In this document: one piece after another, positions 52,901 through 61,436 of the stretch
How the letters are laid out: each line of letters starts with the position of its first letter
Position numbering within the stretch: position 1 is the stretch's first letter
DNA from: Phalacrocorax aristotelis
Taxonomy: Eukaryota > Chordata > Aves > Suliformes > Phalacrocoracidae
Length of the DNA stretch: 64,000 nucleotides
Assembly (NCBI RefSeq): GCF_949628215.1
Contig: NC_134281.1
Location: 45,652,512 to 45,716,511 of the forward strand
Direction: 5' to 3'
Translations under genes and position numbers: made by a program
The notes under the pieces: model-generated
The model's input: only the letters and a program-made list of their open reading frames with translations
What the model was told of the DNA's origin: nothing
Database searches by the model: none

Positions 52901-55900
52901 ACAGCTAAAGAAGAGTAACTAAAGTGCTGCACATCAACCTTGTATCTTGCCTGGTAGTTACTTGTCTGTGTAATACCAGGTTACTCTAAAGAAACAGCCT
53001 TACCAAAATGACCAATGATGCCTTTATGTGGCTTGTCTGCTTCACACAGCAGGCCAACAAAACACCCTCATTTTCAATCTTCTATTTCAATCATTAAACA
53101 GTACTACTACCCTTTAATTAAAATTCTTCTCCCTTTGCTCTACCCTGAAATGGGTAATTAATTATCTCTTTGTAGAAATTGCTCTTAGTTGCCTGATGCT
53201 ACCGAAACAGATTCTACCTCATAATTTTAAGTATGACCATAATGTCACATTATGTTCTCTTAAAATAGCAATAAAATTGTTTTTTCTAAGCCAGTGCTGC
53301 ACAGCTTGCTCTTGCTGCAACTCCATTAGCTGCAGGCATATGCTGCTGCTGCAAAGAGGAAAGCAGGTCTGGAAAATGTCTCAGTTCAGTATGCATTTAG
53401 CTGTTCATATATATAACAATTCTCTTTGGAATGAGAATGGGCTTTTCACATATATTTAGATGTTGTCATGTCTTGGAGCTTGAGCAGGACTTTGAATAAA
53501 AAGGCTTTTGGTAAGAGAATTCAGGAGTTTCTCCTTGATTAAATATATGTATATGAAAGCATATAATTGGGTCATAGGCTGTCACTGTCTTCTGCCTCTA
53601 GGTTTAGAAGCCTTGGGCTGAAAATAAATCAGTTCTGAAAATGATCCTCAAATCTTCATTCCCAAATGCTGCATGGAAATATATGACTTCTTAGCTTTTT
53701 TGCCCAAATACACTATGATTCCTCCTTGAAGCCAGTAGAGGGTGTGCTCTCCATTTCATATTAGGATTGAATGTCTTTCTGCAAAGTAGTATCTAGCTCA
53801 AATTGAAGTTATCAATTAGCTTCAGGTATTATTGGGTGAAATGTTATGGACTGAGATACACAGCAAGTCAGGAAAGATGACAACAGGAGATGCTTTTTGA
53901 ATTAAAAAAATCGATCAATCTCACTGCAGATCTCACAGTATATGGTCATTGTCTTCCTCTGTAGCTCAGCTATAAGCAAAGATGAAGCTTTGGACTCACT
54001 TCAGACTCTTGTTCTGAAGTCTCAGAGCCATATTAAAAAAAAATTTAGCAGAGACTGTACAGCTCTAATCTCAAGTCTTTTAGACAGGAATGAGATCCTC
54101 TTTTTGAAAAGAAAACTCTTCTTGACCAAACCACTGCAAAGTCTACATCACTTGTAATTTTAGTGATGAAAGCATATCAGGAGGTCTTACAGCTTATGAG
54201 TCATCTCACAGGAATACTTAGAAGTCCCAAAGTAGATTACAGAATCCAGGGGTCTCAGGAATACTTCCCTGAACACTGACTCTGTCTTTAACAGCTCATT
54301 ATCTAAGTAAGAAAGACAAAATATGCGATAAAGGAATGTTCTTCTCCCCAGTTAGCAGATGGGGAAGGGAATGATAGCAATTATGTTGCCCAGTTACAAC
54401 ATGAAGACTGTGGCAGAGCCATAAATTGAAACTAGAGCTCCTGGGTCTCACTCCAGATATGTAGAAGCAAGGCCCAAAACTTTAATTCTGTGGAACTGTC
54501 TTTCTGTTGACCCTTGGTCACTCAGGTACAGCTGTATGGCATAAGTTGGAGAGAGTGGTAGTCCTCTGCACCTGTCCATTCCTTGCTCTCTAGGAGGTTA
54601 AATAACTAATTTATCATGGGAAATCCCAGACACAGTAAACAGAAGTTGTTTTCAGTTCCATATAAATAATTCTTTTATTTATTCATTTTCAGGAACATGT
54701 TTCCAGCCAATCTTGTTGAGGCCACATTCAAGCAGGTAAGTGGCTATATTCCTCTTACCATGAATGAGAGATGAGCCAGCATCACATAAAACATGTATCT
54801 TTGTAAAACAGAATCCAGATTCAGACATTACATATTACTGCAGATACTGTTAGTACCTTCAGCATTTAAGAATTAATGAGTCCTTTTCCCTTAGCCTCAG
54901 CAGCCTTGGTATCTGAAGGCAAACCAAACAACCATAAAACGCACAGTGTGACTGGAGGATAGACATGCACACCTATGTCAGCTCCACCTCCACCTGAGGC
55001 CAGATCTTTGAGGACTTTGAGAAGGGTGCTGTAGGGAAGCAGAACAACTTACCGGCCTAGAGCATGGATTCTCCTACCACAGGTCTGCAGACACAGAATA
55101 GCTGGAGTCTCTTTAAGACCACACAGTAACACCCCACAAAGGAAGAACGGAATACCATGTCCAATTAAAGCAAAAAATTTAATGTGTTCAGGAAGAATCT
55201 AATTACCTAGTTTGGAATTTGGCCAGAAAACCTAATCTAAAAGTTCTGAGTGAACAAGAGGCATGGCTATGTTTATTTCACCTGGGGGAATATTTCATAG
55301 AACCTCACCTCTGGTGAGACAGAGAGAAGGGCACTCAGAACCTATAAGGAGTCATTCCTGATTATGTCTCAGAGGAAAGTAGCTCTATCAGGAGGTTATG
55401 TGCTTGCTGCACAAAGATCTGTTTATGGGAAACTCTGATTTTATTATGCCTTTCCAAAAATTCAACTGGTTTTACAGATTTTAGCATAGGGACAGGAGTT
55501 ATCATTCTTCTTTTCATTCTTGTCCCTTTAACGTGCAGCCTGGTTGAAAGAGAGCACTTAGGAGGTCTCTCATTAAACTATTAATACCTGCTGGGATGTT
55601 ATAATGAAACCTATTTTCTTTCAGTATCGCACCAAGAGTATTCCCATCATTAAATCTAACAAAGCATCATCGGAAAGCACCACTCGTCGCATTATAATAT
55701 ATGGAGTCCAGGATGAGAATGGATCCAATGTCCAGAATTTTGCCTTGGATATCACTCCCCCTCCTGAAGTGATTTACAAGTCAGAACCAGGCACCAGTGA
55801 TGGCATGAATGTGCTAGGGATTGTGATATTCTCTGCCACAATGGGTAGGTTTCAGACATGTTTGTTTTGTAATAATCCAAGATCCATTTAAAAGAAAAAG

Positions 55901-58900
55901 ATAGAGGTTGGGTCATTTGGTTTCTTGATTAATGTTTTTTAATTGCTTCTATCTAAACTTTGTGGTGAAAAAGGCAAGACTGCTACAGAGCTGTTCTCTC
56001 AACCTTTCAAAGATAAATCTTCAATATCCTTGATGACTTTTGTTCCATGCAGTTCTGTTTTCTGTGCAAGCACTTGCATTCTTTTTGTTCTAATTTTTCT
56101 GGATTACTTTGAGCTTTTATTTATGAACCATTTTTTCCTGACTCTACAAAACACTAATACAGTGTGGTCAGAGGAGGTAGGAATTACTATACCAGGTCAG
56201 ACCCATGGCCCCTCTGCCAATATTCTGTTTCACTCTCTGGACAGTAACAAAAATCCCAAAGTTACAAGAAATTCTGAAATAAAGTCTGTAGCAGACTTCC
56301 TTTCCAAAGCCCAAGAAGTTAGTACACTTCTAATGCCCAGAACTCCAGGTGTTGTATTACAGGAATAAAGAACTTCCCACACTGCTCTTGGTTCAGGGGG
56401 CATCAGGCTGAGGCAAGCCCCACTCTCATGGCTGGCCATTTCACCCCTGCAGCTAGCAGTCCAAGCAAAACCTGCTCCCAGACCAACTCCTTGGCTGATA
56501 TTCCCCTCAGCAGGCAGAAAATTACTTTAGCTCTGGAACTTGCCCTGTATGTTGTTCTTACCCGTTCTTAGTCACGTATTACCACAATTAGTGTAGAATA
56601 TAAATGTTACTGTAAGAACCCAACTCAGATAACAAGTCTCAGTGATACCTTGAGTAAGTGAGCTACAAGGGCATATTGTTTTATCAGTTTTAAATCTATG
56701 GATCTTCTTTTTGATTGAAGCTTCTGGATTTTAGTTTTGCCATCCTGCAATGCTGATAGTTATATACCATCCAGTAGCTTATCACAGTGGACTCTTAAGA
56801 GCTTCTATCTGGCTAATTTATTCAGTTTAACTTGCTGGAGGAACTAACTGGTGCCATGTGTGTTATATTATGTTTGTGGATTTGGAAGAGAGAATTTAAA
56901 CAAACCTGTCCCAGTTAATCATAAAGTTCTGATGATTTTTACAAGAAAATGCTGATCAAATTTTCCTTATCTAAATTTATTCTTGCAAGTTAATCTGGTC
57001 AGCACAGGTAGTTCCATAAAACATCTTTGACTGTATTTATTATATTATGGTTCATACCAGCACAAGGGGTCAAAAATCAAGCCTGGCATTAGCAGATTTG
57101 TCTCTTTTTTTTTAGTTTCTCCAGTGGGTGGTATGCCATGTGCAGCACTGCTGGAAACTGGCTGTTTGTAGTATTTTATAGTCAATTCTCAAAGTCAATG
57201 TCAGAGCGAACACTATTCCAGTCAAGAAGTGTTGGATATGAATGAATTAATTACTTGTGCTTATTAGGACCAAGGGCAATTGTATACTTCTGAGCACAGA
57301 AGATCATTCATTGTCTTCCCAGAACTGAATGTATTACTTTCACCATGCCCCTAAGTCATCCTGGCCTGGGGCTCAAGAGATGGAAGCTGAGAGCTGGTTT
57401 CTTCCTGGCTGTCATACAGAAAATGTACTGCTGGTACTGCCACATACAGCATAGTCACAGCTGCTGGGTCACCTGTGACTGTATCAATCACAAACAAACC
57501 TGTGACACTAAACCCTCAAAGCTTGTCATCTACTGGTGACTATTTCAGCCTGTTGTTTTGGACAAAGGATGTTGTAGCCAAGCATTTATCACCGCCTTCA
57601 GCTTTCTGCACCCTCCAAAAAATGGAAGCAATGAAACAGGAGACATGTGGCTTGAATCTCTATGAAAGAAGAGCATCCTTGCAAAGTTTTTATTTATTGC
57701 AAAAGAATGTATACAGGCCTTGGTGCTTGGCACAGTTTTGCTCACTTTGGCTCAGTCTTATTTGCCCAAAGATCTTTTTACACCACTTTGGCATAGAAAA
57801 ACAGCATTAGGGTGGGTATGAGTTCTTATTACTGCCTTGCTGCTGGGCTCAGCTGTGATTAGCTATACTACCTCTTGTCACACAGTGTGCAGGAATTGCT
57901 GTTAGAGATTATGACAAGTAGCTAAGAGTTGAGTCATCTGCTCTTTTTTTCTTGGAGGTGTACACATTATTTATTCATTACAAGGGAAGTGTTTGCACTG
58001 AAATGGAACTTGGTACATCAGGGCTGCAGACAGGAGGACCCCCAGTCCTGCCCACTCCCCTGTCTGTCCCCACCAATAGCCACATGCTTAGGTAGGACAG
58101 TGTTTTAAAGAGCAAATTAAAGTTATTCCTGTAAAATAAGAGAAAGTGTTACTTCTTTTTTGCATTATACAGAATTAGAAGTTCAGAATCCTATAAAACT
58201 GCCACCAACCAGGCTAAAAAAGCCGCACTATATTTCATGTCCTGTTACCAAAGATGAGCAACAAGCTTAATAAAAAAGTGTTGTTTTCTGACCTAAAAGT
58301 TACAGTTTAGATGAATATTAACAGGCTTATAAACCCACATCTTGAAAGCACTGTTATTGTGAAATCCCTGGATAAAACAGCTGAAAGCCTCCCTCCCTGT
58401 CTCGGGAGGGGATTGTCCTGGAAGCGGTGCTGCCTGAGACCTGGTTCACAAGTGCAGATGTGGTTTCTGAGGGACACAGCCCAGGCTCCAGCTCAAACCA
58501 AGTACACTGCATATCCAGAGCAAGTGGCAGCATGCACCCCATTCATAGCCCCCTGCTTCCTTATGAAACCCCTTCAAAGGCAGTCTTGGTGCAGCTAGCT
58601 TTTGAAGTGCTTCCTTGAGCAATTAACTCAATCACTTATAATCCTTCCAGGGAGTGATGGGAGAAAATTAATAAAATAGGAAAATTATGTCTATTTATAT
58701 GCATTATTGGAAACTAAAACTGTCTGGAGAATATATGGTTAGATGACATATCCCAGAGTTGTATTCTATTCCTTTCTGAGCACTGGGTGCACATAAATGA
58801 GATTTCTTTTCTTTCTCCTTCACTGGTTAGTCTGTATAGCAGTTTGGCCTTTCTTCACAGGAACTTGCATTTTGTTATCTCCTCAAGTTTGCAAAGCCTG

Positions 58901-61436
58901 ACTGATTATGAGGGTTCGTTGTTATTATGTAGGCACATATCTACTAAAAATAGGATGGACGCCCCCCATATTACCTTCCCGTTAGCAGAACAAACCTCAA
59001 TACTGACTTTACCCCAGGAGTCTCAGGGATGCTGCCCAGTTATACACAGTGCACAGCAGTAAGGCAGACTGCAGGCAGAAATAGCTTCATTCATCAGAAA
59101 AATGTTTTTCAGTTTGTCTTCTGTGGATCCCTCAGAGCAGGTAAATCCTTCTCAGGGCTCTATGCAAGATAGTTAAGTAAACAGGCTTGCTACCAGGGGG
59201 GCTAAATCTACAGCACAAAAGTACATCCACAGGGAAACTTTCTGGGAACTGCAAACAAAAAAACACTCAGCTAGGGGAGAGAGCCCTGTATGGAGACAAA
59301 GCACAAGGCTGTGGCCAGGCTCCCCTACGCTCTCGTTGTGTTTGTGTAAGGTGAGGTTTTCAGGTAGCATGTCTGTTTCAACAGCACAAAGGTCCAGTCA
59401 TCTCCCACTTAGTTCACTCTGAATTACAGCAGGGAGGGAAAGCGGTGGGGATTTGCATGAAGGCATCTGAGAAATTGAACCTGAATGCCTTTGTTTGCAG
59501 GTATAATGTTGGGAAGAATGGGGAACAGTGGTGTTCCTTTGGTCAGCTTTTGCCAGTGTTTAAATGAATCTGTCATGAAGATAGTGGCAGTTGCTGTTTG
59601 GTAAGTAACTGTTCTAGTAAGAAAAACAATATTTTTTTAAAACAGTAAGAAAAATCAACAGAAGAGGATGCACAGAAATGCCATAAACTTCTTTCTAGGG
59701 AAATAAATGAGGGTGTGCAATCCTTAGCTTTGCAGGGCCTCAGCATCTGAAGGAAACATACACACATATCCTGTCCCTGGCTTGTACTGTCATTTTGACA
59801 GAGGCATCCTATATATTGCTCACAAATAATGAAACACGGTATAGCTACATGGATGTGTGCTGTATGCACTTAGGAGCACTGTGACTCCTCAGACAAGCCA
59901 AGAGCAGTTATAAGACATCCAGCCCACATAAGGGAGAAGCCTGCTGAGATCCTTGAGCTGGTACTTCCATCCCTTACAGCACTGCTTAGCTAGAAATACT
60001 AGCCTGGCTTCACCTTGCTCAGGAGAGGGCTGGGCTCTTGTGCTGACGTGACTGTACTGTTGTTAGCATGGTTGCTGCTAGCTTGGCTATCTTTGCACTG
60101 AACAGCACAGTGAAGATGATATACTCAGAGTGCTTGCCACTAGGGTTGTCTCCAAGTCAATAAAATAGTCCTCAATGAACCATCCTAGGACATGTCACTT
60201 AGGAAAAGCCTTCAGAGCAATCCTAAATTACATTGAGAGACAGCTAGACCTGCCAACCCACCTGCCCCAAAGATCAGAGAAATAGTAGGTGACTGCCAAC
60301 AGCAAACACTATTCACTCAGCGTCTTCCCCACCCTTCAGAAGGTCCCGCAATGTGGTTAAGCCCGATGGGGGAGGGATCCCACTACCAGCCCTCAGCCTT
60401 TGTTTCCTTCTACCTGGTCCAGTCTGACTGAGCTGGGTCAGGGAATGATCACTAGGTTAGATGGGTCCAAGGGGGTAGTAATTTCCAGAAGGATGAGGGG
60501 GAAGTGCCAAGTTTCTAAAGATGGCACAGCTGCCAGTGGAAGATGGCTTGATGCCCCCATATTTTATTTTTCTTTTAATCTTAAACTCTTTCAGCACCCA
60601 TGGCTTTATGTCTAGCCATGCACAGAAGCACAACAGTTTTGATAAAGCGCCTATCCCACATCCAGTCCAGGGGAAGTTCAGAAACTAATGAATCTTCTGC
60701 CTGTCTATCTGCCCTGAATCAAATTCCAAGGCAGTCCAAGAGCATGTCGAATGCATATTGGTTTTTGTCCTATGTCTTCCAAAGGCAACATAAACATTTA
60801 CTTAACAGCGTCCAACTAAAATCCATGAACAGTCACACAAGCACAAGCACATGAGCAGAGCTTAGGATTCATTCCCCCTCACCCCAGTGAATGACCTGCC
60901 TTAAGCTAAAAAGTCAGAGTGCCTTCAGAACGAAAACATTTTAAAGTCATTCCTGACCAGCACTGTAACCTCAGCTGTGCTGAGGAGTACCCGACATAAA
61001 AGTGTTTAGCCCAGTGCTTTGGGCACATTCCTCAAGTGTGAGATGAGGGGCTTAGTCTGATAAAACAACTGAACTCAGCTGTGTTGCTTCCAGATGGGTT
61101 GCTGTTACTGGACTGCTGCTGAAAGTACAAGGCTTTCCCATCTCATACTGTTTGATGGAAGTGAGCTATCTCCTAATAATGACTGTCTTTCTTTTTGCTC
61201 AGGTATTTTCCATTTGGAATTGTGTTCCTAATTGCTGGTAAAATCTTAGAAATGGATGACCCTTCAGCCATTGGGAAGAAACTGGGTTTCTATGCCATTA
61301 CGGTGGTTTGCGGCTTAGTGGTACATGGGCTGTTTATTCTGCCAATGATGTACTTCTTTATCACCAAGAAGAATCCCATTGTCTTCATCAGAGGGATTCT
61401 TCAAGCCTTGCTCATTGCTCTGGCCACATCCTCCAG
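25981..61436 (+). CDS. SLC1A7: SLC1A7 (EAAT5), glutamate transporter with chloride conductance (5' part, runs off window)
   Basis: EAAT5 is the retinal Na+-coupled glutamate transporter of photoreceptor and bipolar-cell terminals, known for a large glutamate-gated chloride conductance. Seven exons lie here: 25981-26121, 27188-27267, 42915-43130, 54693-54735, 55625-55844, 59501-59600, 61203-61436. They total 1034 bp, giving 344 residues plus two bases of codon 345, joined by GT-AG introns with the frame kept throughout. The product follows remembered human EAAT5 closely: [14 protein letters not shown] (TM1, about 21-39), [14 protein letters not shown] leading into TM2, [13 protein letters not shown] (TM3, about 92-115), the extracellular loop with an N192-G-S glycosylation site, [14 protein letters not shown] (TM4), TM5 and TM6 in exons 6-7. 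Exon 7 stops inside the serine-rich hairpin-1 motif (ATSS, codon split). The substrate and sodium site domains (TM7, HP2, TM8) must lie to the right of 64000. The start ATG is chosen because residues from about V15 onward match EAAT5; the first ten residues differ from human. Confidence 0.95.
26122..27187 (+). other. SLC1A7 intron 1
   Basis: This 1.07-kb intron runs from donor GTATGT to acceptor TTTCTAG. It is AT-rich, with no other exon and no clear repeat. Confidence 0.6.
32739..33026. mobile_element. Foldback (MITE-like) element, possibly hAT-type, non-autonomous
   Basis: This is a long imperfect inverted repeat. The inner arms at 32872-32895 and 32929-32952 are 24 bp each with a single mismatch (core ccggaagccatatagcc). 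The outer arms share atgtgaactc (32817-32826 versus 32986-32995), and the outermost gacaactg (32764-32771) pairs with cagttgtc (33003-33010). A further pair, ggcttggggcgcaagc (about 32799-32814), is mirrored inside the loop. The right end read inward begins agggtatgtctgcacag, which resembles the terminal sequence I recall for some hAT-derived MITEs of turtles and birds. The left end is degraded and no target-site duplication is certain. There is no coding capacity. Confidence 0.5.
33766..33789. repeat. Perfect 24-bp short inverted repeat
   Basis: The 11-bp arms ctcagagagct and agctctctgag flank a 2-bp centre. It would form a short stem if transcribed. It stands alone in SLC1A7 intron 2 with no further context and may be chance. 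Confidence 0.5.
36090..36169. repeat. 80-bp hairpin, remnant of a palindromic interspersed repeat
   Basis: The 19-bp arms tgattttcaaaggagatga (36090-36108) and its complement (36151-36169) match at 18 of 19 positions around a 42-bp loop. The arm ending gattttcaaagg paired with cctttgaaaatcag is, from memory, the hallmark of a palindromic repeat common in turtles and archosaurs, so this is probably a degraded copy and not a unique hairpin gene. Confidence 0.5.
41425..41925 (-). mobile_element. CR1 LINE fragment, C-terminal part of ORF2
   Basis: Read on the minus strand, this encodes about 160 open codons typical of the end of the CR1 reverse transcriptase ORF. Recognisable blocks are [62 protein letters not shown] and [11 protein letters not shown] followed by HWNRLPRE. 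The element is 5' truncated near 41925, where similarity stops. Its 3' side stops within the last codons near 41425, without the untranslated region and octamer tail that CR1 copies normally carry. The frame is still open over this length, suggesting moderate age. It is a plain non-LTR retrotransposon fragment and cannot move. Confidence 0.9.
42481..42536 (+). mobile_element. CR1 LINE 3' tail fragment
   Basis: The string ttcagaggtcccttctgaac followed by attattctatgattctg matches the end of CR1 elements, where aggtcccttccaac precedes tandem ATTCTATG octamers. Only about 55 bp is left. It is in the opposite orientation to the larger CR1 fragment 0.56 kb to the left. Confidence 0.7.
45341..45385. 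repeat. Ancient sauropsid repeat string
   Basis: The sequence gggtcaaatcctggctc followed by tgaagtcaattgcaaaactcc resembles a string (aatcctgctcc, tgaagtcaatgg, caaaactcc) that I recall as recurrent in bird, crocodile and turtle DNA. The length is too short for a firm family call. Confidence 0.35.
46845..46955 (+). repeat. MIR/CORE-SINE-like relic
   Basis: The order of short matches follows the MIR pattern: ctgtgaggtaggcaaggacc, then cattttcctttcttacagct, then agagaacaaagaca and atcacctcactgagg. It is strongly diverged, and the call rests on the order of these blocks. Confidence 0.4.
49672..49691. repeat. 20-bp inverted repeat
   Basis: tacttcagt (49672-49680) and actgaagta (49683-49691) are perfect complements around a 2-bp centre, inside a local run of agtact-like words. 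It probably reflects local sequence simplicity. Confidence 0.4.
52129..52170 (+). repeat. MIR-like SINE relic (short)
   Basis: The string tgtagcacctttcatctgatcatctcaaac resembles the frequent old-repeat string tagcacctttcatctgagga plus tctcaaagc. Only about 40 bp is recognisable. Confidence 0.35.
54338..54456 (+). repeat. MIR/CORE-SINE-like relic
   Basis: Blocks occur in MIR order: cttctccccagttagcagat with ggggaaggg, then ttatgttgcccagttacaac, then tggcagagccataaattgaa and gagctcctgggtct. This follows the remembered pattern of cccattttacagatgggg, cttgcccaaggtcac and gtggcagagctgggattcga. It lies about 240 bp before SLC1A7 exon 4. Confidence 0.45.
54736..55624 (+). other. SLC1A7 intron 4
   Basis: This 0.89-kb intron separates exon 4 (43 bp, ending at FKQ) from exon 5 (starting YRTKS). 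Donor is GTAAGT and acceptor TTTCAG. No other feature is seen. Confidence 0.6.
55845..59500 (+). other. SLC1A7 intron 5
   Basis: This 3.7-kb intron contains an old CR1/L3-like relic at about 56.17-56.47 kb (separate entry). The 141-codon open frame at 55943-56368 partly runs through this relic and shows no known domain. The rest looks unique. Confidence 0.55.
56165..56470 (+). repeat. Diverged ancient CR1/L3-like LINE relic
   Basis: The opening ataccaggtcagacccatgg, then caatattctgttt and ggacagtaac, matches the same remembered motif chain (gtcagacc, agtatcctgt, gacagtggcc) seen in the CPT2 intron 3 relic. Both are in plus orientation. Divergence is high and the family call is tentative. Confidence 0.4.
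59601..61202 (+). other. SLC1A7 intron 6
   Basis: This 1.6-kb intron splits the Trp codon of the AVAVW|YFPFG segment; donor is GTAAGT and acceptor TGCTCAG. No repeat or additional exon is recognised. Confidence 0.6.

Larger units (their letters stand above)
43131..54692 (+). other. SLC1A7 intron 3 (11.6 kb)
   Basis: This long intron has donor GTAACT and acceptor TTTTCAG. It contains faint relics of old SINE-type repeats (46.85, 52.13 and 54.34 kb), a sauropsid-type repeat string (45.34 kb), a short AAAT tract (45278-45292) and a 20-bp inverted repeat (49672-49691). No exon with support was found. The 45.6-46.1 kb part is free of repeats and is the most unique-looking stretch. Confidence 0.55.

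Noticed and set aside
53732-53744. Second possible CTCF core (CCAGTAGAGGGTG)
   Set aside because: It misses the invariant GGC, so it is weaker than the promoter match and not supported.
55943-56368. 141-codon open frame after SLC1A7 exon 5
   Set aside because: Part of it lies in an ancient LINE-like relic and the rest is intronic. The hydrophobic segment has no family resemblance.
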